From Pseudomonas sp. BGr12 (lineage in GTDB: Bacteria > Pseudomonadota > Gammaproteobacteria > Pseudomonadales > Pseudomonadaceae), in assembly GCF_030272895.1 (NCBI RefSeq), contig NZ_JALRNF010000031.1:1-64000 (forward strand): DNA of 64,000 bases. Direction: 5' to 3'. Numbering within the stretch: position 1 is the first letter of the stretch; each line of letters starts with the position of its first letter. This document shows, one piece after another, positions 20,340 through 30,517 of this stretch. The translations under genes were made by a program, and so were the position numbers. The notes under the pieces are model-generated. The model saw nothing but the letters and a program-made list of their open reading frames with translations, made no database searches and was not told where the DNA came from.

Positions 20340-20410
20340 GTAGGAGCGGGCTTGCCCCGCGATTGCGGTTTGTCAGTCCCATCGCATCGCGGGGCAAGCC
20401 CGCTCCCACA
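20340..20410. repeat. REP doublet (inverted pair)
   Basis: GGAGCGGGCTTGCCCCGCG (near 20342-20361) and its inverse (near 20388-20407) face each other across about 25 bp. This is the common P. putida-type REP palindrome pair. Confidence 0.9.
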
Positions 20411-20420
20411 TTCAGGCACA

Positions 20421-20449
20421 AAAAAACCCGTCACATGGACGGGTTTTTT
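20421..20449 (-). terminator. Bidirectional terminator between the I78 lipoprotein and cold-shock genes
   Basis: ACCCGTC pairs with GACGGGT around a 5-nt loop, with six A before and seven T after, so it can stop transcription from both sides. It ends 12 bp past the cold-shock gene stop. Confidence 0.9.
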
Positions 20450-20461
20450 TATTCGCTCAGA

Positions 20462-20674
20462 TTACTCTGGACGAACTTGTGCAGCCTGCATGCCCTTCTG
20501 GCCTTTCTCGGCAACGAAGGAAACGGTCTGGCCTTCCTTCAGGCTTTTGAAACCGTCGGTTTCGATAGCCTTGAAGTGAACGAACAGGTCGTCGCCGCCA
20601 CCTTGTGGAGTGATGAAGCCGAAGCCTTTCTCATCGTTGAACCATTTTACGGTGCCGGTTTGGCGATTAGACAT
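20462..20674 (-). CDS. Cold-shock protein, CspA family
   Basis: 70 residues of a single OB-fold. RNP1 is KGFGFITP and RNP2 is [18 protein letters not shown] at the start is typical. It binds single-stranded RNA/DNA and melts mRNA structure. The 160 bp upstream may contain a long 5-prime leader as in other csp genes. Start ATG 20674 has GGAGA upstream. Confidence 0.93.
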   Translation of the reverse strand: MSNRQTGTVKWFNDEKGFGFITPQGGGDDLFVHFKAIETDGFKSLKEGQTVSFVAEKGQKGMQAAQVRPE

Positions 20675-20834
20675 GGGTGTATCTCCAGGAAACATGATTT
20701 TCAGTAGTGCGGTGTTGCCGAGGCCAACAGGGTGCACGCCGACCATCATAGTCTAAATATGGGCTTGTAGCCCCTTTTACCTGCGCAGATTGCTGATCTG
20801 GAGCAAATTAGCGCGAGATTATTGGCCCAAAGGC

Positions 20835-21143
20835 CTATTTTTTCGGGGTTGCCGGGGGGCAGGATTTTTTCACTGCCTCCTCTGCGCGCCGCATGACACC
20901 GGCATCGACGCCATCCCGGCTGTCCAGGTCGGCAATTTGTGCGTCGCTGAAATTGTTCTCGATGGCCTTGCCGGCGCAATCGCAATGCTTTGTCGCCTGG
21001 TCCGTGGTCATGGCCTTGTTCAATTGCTGGGCATTGGCAACACAGGCCTCGAGGTAACCGGCGGGCAGCTTCCCGGCATGGGCGCCCAATGGCAGCAGCA
21101 GGGCAGAGGCGGCCGCCAGGGCCAGAAGGGGCTGAAGTCGCAT
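20835..21143 (-). CDS. Small periplasmic protein, unknown function
   Basis: 102 residues from ATG 21143 (AAGGAGT 8 nt upstream). It has a clear signal peptide (MRLQPLLALAAASALLLPLG then AHA), then a helical Cys-containing mature part (LEACVANAQQLNK, KHCDCAGKAIENNF, KKSCPP). No function recognised. A longer start at 21215 would hide the signal peptide inside the protein and is rejected. Confidence 0.72.
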   Translation of the reverse strand: MRLQPLLALAAASALLLPLGAHAGKLPAGYLEACVANAQQLNKAMTTDQATKHCDCAGKAIENNFSDAQIADLDSRDGVDAGVMRRAEEAVKKSCPPATPKK

Positions 21144-21424
21144 AACCAGACACTCCTTGGGGTTAGGTCTCTCAAGCGTAGGTCGCTTCAGAAAGTCTGA
21201 GCGGAAAATTTCCATTCAAGTTCCCCGCAATCGCCGCAAAGCTTTGTGCTAGCATGCTCAGCTCGGAATCGCCGCCAGCCCGTCTGTTGCGCGCATCTCC
21301 CAATTTTCTTACTCCAGTCACTCTGGTTCGTTCCCTGGCAGGCCCCCGGGCTTCTGTCACTGTGAGGCAGGCTTTGCATCGGCAAAGACAGGGACGGATC
21401 GCGTACTGGCTCATCCCAACCCAC

Positions 21425-21445
21425 GTGACCTTTGGTAGGGGTCAC
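21425..21445 (+). promoter_or_regulatory. thrS leader hairpin mimicking the tRNA-Thr(GGU) anticodon arm
   Basis: A 7-bp stem (GTGACCT with GGGTCAC, one G-U pair) encloses a 7-nt loop TTGGTAG. The loop has U at the position of U33, GGU at positions 34-36 and A at 37, just as in the anticodon loop of tRNA-Thr(GGU). It lies 5 nt before the ribosome-binding site and 20-40 nt before the thrS ATG, the same place as the E. coli ThrRS translational operator. The regulatory role is inferred from that parallel. Confidence 0.7.
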
Positions 21446-21464
21446 CACTAGGAGAGGAGGCGCC

Positions 21465-23387
21465 ATGCCCGTTATTACTCTTCCCGATGGCAGTCAACGT
21501 ACGTTCGACAAGGCCGTATCCGTAGCCGAAGTCGCCGCATCCATTGGTGCGGGCCTCGCCAAGGCCACCCTGGCCGGCAAGGTCGACGGCAAGCTGGTCG
21601 ACGCTTGCGACCTGATCGAGCACGACGCTCGCCTGCAAATCATCACGCCCAAGGACGAAGAGGGGCTGGAGATCATCCGTCACTCGTGCGCCCACCTGGT
21701 CGGCCACGCGGTCAAGCAGCTGTACCCGACCGCGAAAATGGTCATCGGTCCGGTCATCGACGAAGGCTTCTATTACGACATCGCCTACGAGCGTCCTTTC
21801 ACCCCGGACGACATGGCGGCGATCGAGCAGCGCATGCAGCAGCTGATCGACACCGATTACGATGTCATCAAGAAAGTCACCCCGCGCGCCGAGGTGATCG
21901 AAGTGTTCAAGGCCCGTGGCGAAGACTACAAGCTGCGCCTGGTCGAGGACATGCCGGATGAACAGGCCATGGGCCTGTACTACCACGAAGAATACGTCGA
22001 CATGTGCCGCGGTCCGCACGTGCCGAACACCCGTTTCCTCAAGTCGTTCAAGCTGACCAAGCTGTCCGGCGCCTACTGGCGCGGCGATGCCAAGAACGAG
22101 CAGCTGCAGCGCGTCTACGGCACCGCCTGGGCCGACAAGAAGCAGCTGGCTGCCTACATCCAGCGCATCGAAGAAGCGGAAAAGCGCGACCACCGCAAGA
22201 TCGGCAAGCGCCTGGGCCTGTTCCACCTCCAGGAAGAAGCGCCGGGCATGGTGTTCTGGCACCCCAACGGCTGGACCCTGTACCAGGTACTGGAACAGTA
22301 CATGCGTAAGGTCCAGCGCGAGAACGGCTACCTCGAGATCAAGACGCCTCAGGTTGTCGACCGTTCGCTGTGGGAAAAGTCTGGCCACTGGGCCAACTAC
22401 GCCGACAACATGTTCACCACCCAGTCGGAAAACCGCGACTACGCCATCAAGCCGATGAACTGCCCGTGCCACGTGCAGGTGTTCAACCAGGGCCTGAAGA
22501 GCTACCGCGAGCTGCCGCTGCGCCTGGCCGAGTTCGGTGCCTGCCACCGTAACGAGCCGTCCGGTGCCCTGCACGGCATCATGCGCGTGCGTGGTTTCAC
22601 CCAGGACGACGCGCACATCTTCTGCACCGAAGAGCAGATGCAGTCCGAATCCGCTGCCTTCATCAAGCTGACCATGGATGTCTACGCCGACTTCGGCTTC
22701 AAGGACATCGAAATGAAGCTGTCCACCCGCCCTGAAAAGCGCGTGGGTTCCGATGAGCTGTGGGATCGCGCCGAAGCCGCCCTGGCTGCCGCGCTCGACA
22801 GCGCCGGCCTGCCGTACGACCTGCAACCGGGCGAGGGCGCCTTCTACGGTCCGAAGATCGAGTTCTCGCTCAAGGACTGCCTGGGCCGCGTCTGGCAGTG
22901 CGGTACCCTGCAGCTGGACTTCAACCTGCCGATCCGCCTGGGCGCCGAGTTCGTCTCCGAAGACAACGGCCGCAAGCATCCGGTGATGCTGCACCGTGCC
23001 ATCCTCGGTTCGTTCGAGCGTTTCGTCGGAATCCTGATCGAGCACTACGAAGGTGCATTCCCGGCCTGGCTGGCGCCAACCCAGGCGGTGGTGATGAATA
23101 TCACCGACAAACAGGCCGAATTCGCCCTTGAGGTTGAAAAAACTCTCAACGAAAGCGGATTCCGTGCCAAGTCCGACTTGAGAAATGAGAAGATCGGCTT
23201 TAAAATCCGCGAGCATACCTTGCTCAAGGTCCCTTACCTTTTGGTTATAGGGGACCGTGAGGTCGAAACGCAAACCGTCGCCGTACGTACCCGAGAAGGC
23301 GCAGACCTTGGCTCGATGCCGGTCGCCCAGTTCGCGGACTTCCTTGCGCAGTCGGTTTCCCGGCGTGGTCGCCAAGAATCGGAGTAA
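21465..23387 (+). CDS. thrS: Threonyl-tRNA synthetase
   Basis: 640 residues, the usual length. An N-terminal TGS domain (about 1-62) is followed by the editing domain with [10 protein letters not shown], the class II catalytic core ([30 protein letters not shown], the zinc-site Cys and His residues) and an anticodon-binding domain. It charges tRNA-Thr and edits mis-made Ser-tRNA. The ribosome-binding site is AGGAGAGGAGG. The leader hairpin at 21425-21445 suggests autoregulation. The last 250 bp are less GC-rich and contain a promoter for infC. Confidence 0.98.
   Translation: MPVITLPDGSQRTFDKAVSVAEVAASIGAGLAKATLAGKVDGKLVDACDLIEHDARLQIITPKDEEGLEIIRHSCAHLVGHAVKQLYPTAKMVIGPVIDEGFYYDIAYERPFTPDDMAAIEQRMQQLIDTDYDVIKKVTPRAEVIEVFKARGEDYKLRLVEDMPDEQAMGLYYHEEYVDMCRGPHVPNTRFLKSFKLTKLSGAYWRGDAKNEQLQRVYGTAWADKKQLAAYIQRIEEAEKRDHRKIGKRLGLFHLQEEAPGMVFWHPNGWTLYQVLEQYMRKVQRENGYLEIKTPQVVDRSLWEKSGHWANYADNMFTTQSENRDYAIKPMNCPCHVQVFNQGLKSYRELPLRLAEFGACHRNEPSGALHGIMRVRGFTQDDAHIFCTEEQMQSESAAFIKLTMDVYADFGFKDIEMKLSTRPEKRVGSDELWDRAEAALAAALDSAGLPYDLQPGEGAFYGPKIEFSLKDCLGRVWQCGTLQLDFNLPIRLGAEFVSEDNGRKHPVMLHRAILGSFERFVGILIEHYEGAFPAWLAPTQAVVMNITDKQAEFALEVEKTLNESGFRAKSDLRNEKIGFKIREHTLLKVPYLLVIGDREVETQTVAVRTREGADLGSMPVAQFADFLAQSVSRRGRQESE
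23179..23207 (+). promoter_or_regulatory. Internal promoter for infC-rpmI-rplT within thrS
   Basis: TTGAGA and TAAAAT, each 5 of 6 to consensus, are separated by exactly 17 bp inside the 3-prime end of thrS, about 185 bp before infC. E. coli also has an infC promoter inside thrS. Confidence 0.6.
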
Positions 23388-23392
23388 TTACC

Positions 23393-23938
23393 ATTAAGCG
23401 TGAAATGAGAAACGATAAACGAACTGCACCGAAAGCCCCGATCAACGAGAATATCTCGGCACGCGAGGTTCGGTTAATTGGCGCTGACGGCGAGCAGATT
23501 GGCATCGTCTCGATTGATGAAGCGCTTCGTATCGCTGAAGAAGCGAAGCTGGATCTGGTAGAGATCTCTGCAGACGCGGTACCGCCCGTCTGCAAGGTCA
23601 TGGACTACGGCAAGCACCTCTTCGAGAAGAAGAAGCAGGCTAACGAAGCCAAGAAGAACCAGAAGCAGATCCAGATTAAAGAAATCAAGTTTCGTCCAGG
23701 GACGGAGGAAGGGGATTACCAGGTAAAACTACGCAACCTGGTACGTTTCCTTAGTGATGGGGACAAGGCCAAGATCTCTCTGAGATTCCGTGGCCGTGAG
23801 ATGGCTCACCAGGAGCTGGGCATGGAGCTGTTGAAGCGGGTTGAAGCTGACCTCGCCGAATACGGCACCGTTGAGCAGCATCCGAAGATGGAAGGACGCC
23901 AGCTTATGATGGTCATCGCCCCCAAGAAAAAGAAATAA
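23393..23938 (+). CDS. infC: Translation initiation factor IF-3
   Basis: 181 residues from an ATT start codon. ATT 23393 has GGAG 8 nt upstream and lines up with the known AUU start of E. coli infC. The next ATG (23405) lacks a ribosome-binding site, and another ATT at 23387 overlaps the thrS stop. The family segments [20 protein letters not shown] and [17 protein letters not shown] are intact. IF-3 discriminates against its own AUU start, which gives autoregulation. The final codons encode PKKKK. Confidence 0.96.
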   Translation: MKREMRNDKRTAPKAPINENISAREVRLIGADGEQIGIVSIDEALRIAEEAKLDLVEISADAVPPVCKVMDYGKHLFEKKKQANEAKKNQKQIQIKEIKFRPGTEEGDYQVKLRNLVRFLSDGDKAKISLRFRGREMAHQELGMELLKRVEADLAEYGTVEQHPKMEGRQLMMVIAPKKKK

Positions 23939-23998
23939 CCACCAGGGCACGGCAGGCCTTGCGGTTATGTTTATCCACTGAATGCGGAGTATCCGAAC

Positions 23999-24193
23999 AT
24001 GCCAAAAATGAAAACCAAAAGCGGTGCAGCGAAGCGTTTCTTGAAAACCGCTTCGGGCTTCAAGCACAAGCACGCTTTCAAGAGCCACATCCTGACCAAA
24101 ATGTCGACCAAGCGTAAGCGTCAACTGCGTGGTAGCAGCCTGCTGCACCCGTCTGACGTTGCAAAAGTCGAGCGCATGCTGCGCGTACGTTAA
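23999..24193 (+). CDS. rpmI: 50S ribosomal protein L35
   Basis: 64 residues, the standard length, basic, with the typical [19 protein letters not shown] opening. It lies between infC and rplT as in most gamma-proteobacteria. Confidence 0.98.
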   Translation: MPKMKTKSGAAKRFLKTASGFKHKHAFKSHILTKMSTKRKRQLRGSSLLHPSDVAKVERMLRVR

Positions 24194-24221
24194 TTTCGGT
24201 CAAAGATAGAGGAAGTTACTC

Positions 24222-24578
24222 ATGGCTCGTGTAAAGCGTGGCGTCATCGCTCGTAAGCGTCACAAGAAAATTCTGAAACTGGCTAAAGGCTACTACGGCG
24301 CACGCTCGCGCGTATTCCGTGTTGCCAAGCAAGCGGTCATCAAGGCAGGCCAATACGCCTACCGCGACCGTCGCCAGAAAAAACGTCAGTTCCGCGCTCT
24401 GTGGATCGCTCGTATCAACGCTGGTGCGCGTATCAACGGTCTGTCCTACAGCCGCCTGATCGCTGGCCTGAAAAAAGCGTCGATCGAAATCGACCGTAAA
24501 GTTCTGGCTGATCTGGCAGTGAACGAAAAAGCGGCGTTTGCTGCGATTGTCGAGAAAGCTAAAGCCGTCCTGGCTTAA
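24222..24578 (+). CDS. rplT: 50S ribosomal protein L20
   Basis: 118 residues, standard length, starting [19 protein letters not shown]. It is needed early in large-subunit assembly; in E. coli it represses translation of rpmI-rplT by binding their mRNA, so the same feedback may occur here. It follows rpmI by 28 bp. Confidence 0.98.
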   Translation: MARVKRGVIARKRHKKILKLAKGYYGARSRVFRVAKQAVIKAGQYAYRDRRQKKRQFRALWIARINAGARINGLSYSRLIAGLKKASIEIDRKVLADLAVNEKAAFAAIVEKAKAVLA

Positions 24579-24592
24579 GTACCCGCGACAAT

Positions 24593-24620
24593 CATTCGCT
24601 GCCGTTCGCGGCAGCGAATG
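24593..24620 (+). terminator. Hairpin with UUCG tetraloop after rplT
   Basis: A 12-bp perfect stem (CATTCGCTGCCG with CGGCAGCGAATG) closes a TTCG loop, 14 bp past the rplT stop. No T tract follows. It may stabilise the upstream mRNA or cause partial termination before pheST. Confidence 0.55.
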
Positions 24621-24633
24621 TTAAACGTCATCG

Positions 24634-25702
<1,069 letters not shown>

Positions 25703-25737
25703 GTCCGCACCCGTAACGCATCTTTCAGGAGAACAGC

Positions 25738-28113
25738 ATGAAATTCAGTGAAAAGTGGCTGCGCGGTTGGGTCAACCCGCAGGCAAACCGTGACGAGCTG
25801 GTCGCTCGTCTGTCCATGGCCGGCCTCGAAGTCGACAGCGTCACCCCGGCCGCCGGTCAATTCAGCGGCATCGTCGTCGGTGAGGTGCTGAGCACCGAAC
25901 AGCACCCTGATGCCGACAAACTGCGCGTGTGCCAGGTCAGCAACGGCAGCGAGACCTTCCAGGTCGTGTGCGGCGCGCCCAACGTGCGCCCTGGCCTGAA
26001 GATCCCGTTCGCCATGATCGGCGCCGAACTGCCGGGCGACTTCAAGATCAAGAAAGCCAAACTGCGTGGCGTTGAGTCCAACGGCATGCTGTGCTCGGCT
26101 GCAGAGCTGCAGATCAGCGAAGAAAACGACGGCCTGCTGGAACTGGCCGCCGACGCTCCGGTGGGCGAAGACATCCGCACCTACCTGGAGCTGGACGACG
26201 CCAGCATCGAGATCGGCCTGACCCCGAACCGCGGCGACTGCCTGTCCATTGCAGGCCTTGCCCGTGACGTCGGCGCCCTGTACGACGCCCCGGTCACCCG
26301 CGTGACCGTGCCGGCCGTTGCTGCCGCCCATGACGAAGTGCGTTCGGTCGAAGTCTCGGCCCCGGCGGCGTGCCCACGTTACCTGGGCCGCGTCATCCGC
26401 AACGTCGACCTGTCGCGCCCGACCCCGCTGTGGATGGTCGAGCGCCTGCGTCGCTCCGACGTGCGCAGCATCGACGCTGCCGTCGACATCACCAACTACG
26501 TGATGCTCGAGCTGGGTCAGCCGATGCACGCCTTCGACCTCGCCGAAATCAACGGCGGCATCCGCGTGCGCATGGCCGAGGAGGGCGAGAAGCTCGTACT
26601 GCTCGACGGCCAGGAAGTCACCCTGCGTCCCGACACCCTGGTCATCGCCGACCACAGCCGCGCCCTGGCCATTGCCGGCGTGATGGGTGGTGAGCACAGC
26701 GGCGTGTCCGCCACCACCCGCGACCTGTTCCTCGAAAGCGCCTTCTTCGAGCCGATTTCGGTTGCCGGTAAAGCCCGTTCCTACGGTCTGCACACCGATG
26801 CCTCGCACCGCTACGAGCGTGGCGTCGACTCGCAGCTGGCCCGCGAAGCCATGGAGCGCGCCACTGGCCTGCTGCTGGAAATCGTCGGCGGCGAAGCCGG
26901 CCCGATCATCGACGTGTCGAGCGAAGCCGACCTGCCGAACGTCGCGCCGATCACCCTGCGTGCCGAGCGCCTGACCCAGATGCTGGGCATGGAAATGGCC
27001 AGCGCCGAAGTCGAGCAACTGCTCAACGGCCTGGGCCTGAAAACCACCGCCGGTGAAGGCCAGTGGCAGGTCGAAGTACCAAGCCATCGCTTCGACATCA
27101 GCCTGGAAGTCGACCTGATCGAAGAACTGGCCCGCCTGTACGGCTACAACCGCCTGCCGGTCCGTTACCCGCAAGCGCGCCTGGCCCCGCAGGCCAAGGC
27201 CGAAGCCCGTGGCGAGCTGCCGGAGCTGCGTCGCCTGCTGGTCGCCCGTGGTTACCAGGAAGCCATCACCTACAGCTTCATCGATCCGAAATTGTTCGAA
27301 CTGTTCAGCCCGGGCATCGAGCCGCTGCTGCTGGCCAACCCGATCTCCAACGACATGGCCGCCATGCGTGCCTCGCTGTGGCCGGGCCTGGTCAAGGCGC
27401 TGCAACACAACCTCAACCGCCAGCAAGACCGCGTGCGCCTGTTCGAAAGCGGCCTGCGCTTCGTCGGCCAACTGGGCGACCTCAAGCAACAGCCTATGCT
27501 CGCCGGCGTCGTCTGCGGCAGCCGCCTGCCGGAAGGCTGGGCCAACGGCCGTGACGGCATCGACTTCTTCGACGCCAAAGCCGACGTTGAAGCCGTACTG
27601 GGCTACGCCGGCTCCCTGGCCGAATTCACCTTCGTCCCAGGCAAACACCCGGCGCTGCACCCGGGCCAGACCGCGCGCATCGAGCGTGACGGCCGCGAAG
27701 TCGGCTACCTGGGCGCCATCCACCCGGAACTGGCCAAGACCCTGGGCCTGGACCGTCCGGTCTACGTCTTCGAACTGGTCCTGGGCGAAGTGGTCGAAGG
27801 CCGCCTGCCGAAGTTCAGCGAACTGTCGAAATTCCCGGAAGTACGTCGTGACCTGGCCTTAGTCGCAGGACGTGATGTAGCTTCGAGTTCGGTGCTTGAA
27901 GTAATTCGTGACAATGCAGGTGAATGGCTGACAGACCTCAGACTGTTTGACGTTTACCAGGGTAAAGGCATTGATCCTGATAGAAAAAGCCTGGCAGTCG
28001 GCTTGACCTGGCAGCATCCATCGCGCACTCTTAATGACGAAGAGGTGAACACCGCGACACAAAACATCCTCACCTCGCTCGAACAAAGGTTGAACACCAC
28101 GTTAAGGAAATAG
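25738..28113 (+). CDS. pheT: Phenylalanyl-tRNA synthetase beta subunit
   Basis: 791 residues. Order: EMAP-like tRNA-binding fold (residues about 40-150, ADKLRVCQVS and CGAPNVRPGLK), B3/B4 editing domain, B5 domain, inactive synthetase core, and the C-terminal ferredoxin-like anticodon-binding domain. The last 260 bp are clearly less GC-rich and use different codons from the preceding 2 kb, which may reflect control sequences for ihfA inside the gene. Confidence 0.98.
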   Translation: MKFSEKWLRGWVNPQANRDELVARLSMAGLEVDSVTPAAGQFSGIVVGEVLSTEQHPDADKLRVCQVSNGSETFQVVCGAPNVRPGLKIPFAMIGAELPGDFKIKKAKLRGVESNGMLCSAAELQISEENDGLLELAADAPVGEDIRTYLELDDASIEIGLTPNRGDCLSIAGLARDVGALYDAPVTRVTVPAVAAAHDEVRSVEVSAPAACPRYLGRVIRNVDLSRPTPLWMVERLRRSDVRSIDAAVDITNYVMLELGQPMHAFDLAEINGGIRVRMAEEGEKLVLLDGQEVTLRPDTLVIADHSRALAIAGVMGGEHSGVSATTRDLFLESAFFEPISVAGKARSYGLHTDASHRYERGVDSQLAREAMERATGLLLEIVGGEAGPIIDVSSEADLPNVAPITLRAERLTQMLGMEMASAEVEQLLNGLGLKTTAGEGQWQVEVPSHRFDISLEVDLIEELARLYGYNRLPVRYPQARLAPQAKAEARGELPELRRLLVARGYQEAITYSFIDPKLFELFSPGIEPLLLANPISNDMAAMRASLWPGLVKALQHNLNRQQDRVRLFESGLRFVGQLGDLKQQPMLAGVVCGSRLPEGWANGRDGIDFFDAKADVEAVLGYAGSLAEFTFVPGKHPALHPGQTARIERDGREVGYLGAIHPELAKTLGLDRPVYVFELVLGEVVEGRLPKFSELSKFPEVRRDLALVAGRDVASSSVLEVIRDNAGEWLTDLRLFDVYQGKGIDPDRKSLAVGLTWQHPSRTLNDEEVNTATQNILTSLEQRLNTTLRK

Positions 28114-28116
28114 CGT

Positions 28117-28419
28117 ATGGGTGCTCTGACGAAAGCTGAGATGGCCGAACGGCTGTACGAGGAGCTGGGCCTGAACAAACGCGAGGCCAAGGAATTGGTC
28201 GAGCTGTTTTTTGAGGAAATCAGGCACGCTCTTGAAGACAACGAGCAGGTCAAATTGTCCGGTTTCGGCAATTTCGACCTGCGTGACAAGCGCCAGCGGC
28301 CGGGCCGCAACCCCAAGACCGGGGAAGAAATCCCGATCACGGCGCGTCGAGTCGTCACCTTTCGTCCGGGGCAAAAGTTGAAAGCCCGAGTTGAGGCCTA
28401 TGCTGGAACCAAGTCATAA
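28117..28419 (+). CDS. ihfA: Integration host factor alpha subunit
   Basis: 100 residues, standard length. The DNA-binding arm contains [20 protein letters not shown]. It bends DNA as a heterodimer with IhfB, including at sigma-54 promoters such as those proposed in this window. It starts 3 bp after pheT. Confidence 0.98.
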   Translation: MGALTKAEMAERLYEELGLNKREAKELVELFFEEIRHALEDNEQVKLSGFGNFDLRDKRQRPGRNPKTGEEIPITARRVVTFRPGQKLKARVEAYAGTKS

Positions 28420-28756
28420 CGACGAGCTTCCGCCGATCCCAGGCAAACGGTACTTCACCATTGGTGAAGTGAGCGAGCTTTGTGCGGTAAAACCGCATGT
28501 GCTGCGCTACTGGGAGCAGGAGTTCCCGCAACTCAACCCGGTCAAGCGCCGCGGCAACCGGCGGTACTATCAGCGCCAGGACGTGCTGATGATCCGCCAG
28601 ATCCGCGCGCTGCTGTACGACCAGGGCTTCACCATCGGCGGGGCGCGCCTGCGCCTCTCCGGCGATGAAGCCAAGGATGACACTACCCAGTACAAGCAGC
28701 TGATTCGGCAGATGATTGTCGAGTTGGAGGATGTTTTGGTGGTGTTGAAGAAATAG
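28400..28756 (+). CDS. MerR-family transcriptional regulator
   Basis: 118 residues. The MerR helix-turn-helix reads [20 protein letters not shown] with the wing [10 protein letters not shown], followed by a dimerisation helix and no sensor domain. This short MerR protein is found after ihfA in many gamma-proteobacteria; its targets are unknown. ATG 28400 lies inside the end of ihfA (20-bp overlap). Confidence 0.92.
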   Translation: MLEPSHNDELPPIPGKRYFTIGEVSELCAVKPHVLRYWEQEFPQLNPVKRRGNRRYYQRQDVLMIRQIRALLYDQGFTIGGARLRLSGDEAKDDTTQYKQLIRQMIVELEDVLVVLKK

Positions 28757-28866
28757 CCTGAAACCGGGTGGTTGGAATTTTTGGAAAAAATGCTTCCATA
28801 ATTCAAAAGGTTAGGGTACATTCTTCAACGTTCTCAGCAACAACGAGAACATGCTTCAAGCCCAGT

Positions 28867-28943
28867 CGGGGCGTAGCGCAGCCCGGTAGCGCACTTGCAT
28901 GGGGTGCAAGGGGTCGAGTGTTCGAATCACTCCGTCCCGACCA
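28867..28943 (+). tRNA. tRNA-Pro, anticodon GGG
   Basis: 77 nt with encoded CCA. The acceptor CGGGGCG pairs with CGTCCCG (one G-U). The anticodon arm CTTGC-ATGGGGT-GCAAG puts GGG at 28901-28903. The T loop contains GTTCGAATC. A low-GC island begins right behind it. Confidence 0.97.
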
Positions 28944-28958
28944 TTATTTAACAAAGAG

Positions 28959-28986
28959 GCCCAGTCGGTGACGACTGGGCTTTTTT
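28959..28986 (+). terminator. Rho-independent terminator after tRNA-Pro
   Basis: GCCCAGTCG pairs with CGACTGGGC around a GTGA loop, followed by six T residues. Confidence 0.92.
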
Positions 28987-29025
28987 GTTTTGAGATCTTT
29001 TGATCGAGCGAACCTCGGACTAGTT

Positions 29026-29763
29026 TTATGCTGAAAGGGGAACAAATTTCCTGAAGTCATTTGGAAGCATTTGTGCGAGTGCATCCCAGCTCAAATCTTC
29101 AATGTCGTAAGTCAGCGCAAGCTGATCAAGGACTGTGGATAGGCGTCTAGGAGCTCCTGCCCCTTTACCGCCACTACCTTTCTTCAGTGCGCCTTGTTCT
29201 TCATCAAAGTAAAGCTTGGTTACTAAAGTCATAATCCCAGGGCTGAGAACAATCCACTGTCTAGACATCATCTGCTCAAAAACTTCACCTGTTTTGTTTA
29301 CAGGGGTCCCAAGCACAGCTTTTAAACGGTCAGGGTCATCTCGGTGGGCTCGATAGGCTAACCAAAGAGGCGCCATTTTTTGACGATATACTTTTCGCCA
29401 ATTTCCCGGTTCAAAGATCCATAAAGCATGCTCGCCAATCTGGCCTTTCGTTCCGATAAATTTATGGGCAAATCGTAAAGTTAACCAACTCCAAAAACCT
29501 TGGTCGGTTTCGAGAGATTCCTCTTTTAGACCGGCTGCTTTGATTGCTCGGTCGATCGCTTTCGCCAACTGCAGTTTTGTCTCGAAGGCCTCGGAGGCAA
29601 AAAGATCTGCTGGTATTGGACTCCCCCTAAGTTCGTTGAAAGTCGAACTCATCAGTAGCTGCTGAGGGATAGGGGTATTAGGTGTCTGACGAATTTGGTC
29701 CAACCAAATGCGCATTTGATCAATGCCTTGTGGAGTCAAAGCTAACAACTGTAACGTTTCCAT
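29026..29763 (-). CDS. Unrecognised protein, last gene of the GHKL-ATPase operon
   Basis: 245 residues, soluble, no signal peptide. I do not recognise a catalytic motif. A hydrophobic-aromatic middle (FWSWLTLRFAHKFIG, ALWIFEPGNWRKVYRQKM) and a Gly-rich basic stretch (KKGSGGKGAGAPRRL) followed by a helical C-terminus are the visible features. It starts 1 bp after the preceding gene's stop, so it is translated with the operon. Composition is AT-richer than the flanking chromosome. I infer an accessory role in the putative defence system. Confidence 0.75.
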   Translation of the reverse strand: METLQLLALTPQGIDQMRIWLDQIRQTPNTPIPQQLLMSSTFNELRGSPIPADLFASEAFETKLQLAKAIDRAIKAAGLKEESLETDQGFWSWLTLRFAHKFIGTKGQIGEHALWIFEPGNWRKVYRQKMAPLWLAYRAHRDDPDRLKAVLGTPVNKTGEVFEQMMSRQWIVLSPGIMTLVTKLYFDEEQGALKKGSGGKGAGAPRRLSTVLDQLALTYDIEDLSWDALAQMLPNDFRKFVPLSA

Positions 29764-29764
29764 T

Positions 29765-30517
29765 TTAATCCTCCTGATTTATGAAGTTTGCGAGACGGTT
29801 GCGAAGTTTCTTTTCTCTACAGAAGGCTATTGTGGCTTTTTGAGCCCAGTCGTCTATCTCTTGATGGGTGCTGTTACTTGGTGGAATATATCCGGCCCAT
29901 CTTTTTCCCAAACTCAGCCAGGTACTAAGGTCTTCCTCGTCATCGGCTGATCCTTCTTGCTCGTGAGCTAAGTTTATTAAGATTGCCCGGATCACTCCTG
30001 GTAGAATGGCGTGTAGTACTGGGCTTGACTTTAAGTCGTTCTTTGATCCAAGACTGGTGTCTAGTAGCAGTGTTGGGATTTCTCCCATTTCTAACTCCCA
30101 GATCCCCCCGCTCAAGTCTTGCATAATTATTGGTAGCAGCGAGCGCTGAGGTGTATTGCTATCTTCCCGATCTGTGGTATCAACCCCTTCGGCTGTGGCG
30201 AGAAGCTGGCAAGAGTCCGGGTCGACAACAAGGATCCGGAAACGAATATCGTCAGGGTCGCCCATAGCTGAAATGTCGAAGTTAGAGCTGGCGCCTTCTT
30301 CGGTAAAGGCTTGCCCAGCATGACCCCAGCTGTGTCGCAGACGGATTACTCTACCACGCTGTGCCTCGACAATCACGGATGCGTCGGGCCTTATGTCATA
30401 CTCACCTAACCATAGGTGGACATTGCAGATTGAAGAGCATCCATCGAAGTTTATGCTGATTCTCACATCCTCTTTAAGGATTTTTTCACGACCGGTGAAG
30501 TTGAAACGTCGACTCAT
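29765..30517 (-). CDS. Unrecognised protein, third gene of the GHKL-ATPase operon
   Basis: 250 residues. The N-terminal half looks beta-rich (ISINFDGCSSICNVHLWLGEY), the C-terminal half helical and acidic (HEQEGSADDEEDL). Not assigned to any family I can name. Its ATG overlaps the stop of the ATPase gene (ATGA), which implies translational coupling and probably a fixed ratio of the two proteins, as in a complex. Confidence 0.75.
   Translation of the reverse strand: MSRRFNFTGREKILKEDVRISINFDGCSSICNVHLWLGEYDIRPDASVIVEAQRGRVIRLRHSWGHAGQAFTEEGASSNFDISAMGDPDDIRFRILVVDPDSCQLLATAEGVDTTDREDSNTPQRSLLPIIMQDLSGGIWELEMGEIPTLLLDTSLGSKNDLKSSPVLHAILPGVIRAILINLAHEQEGSADDEEDLSTWLSLGKRWAGYIPPSNSTHQEIDDWAQKATIAFCREKKLRNRLANFINQED

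Noticed and set aside
21411..23375. Minus-strand open frame opposite thrS
   Set aside because: The opposite strand encodes a complete threonyl-tRNA synthetase; the shadow has no family features.
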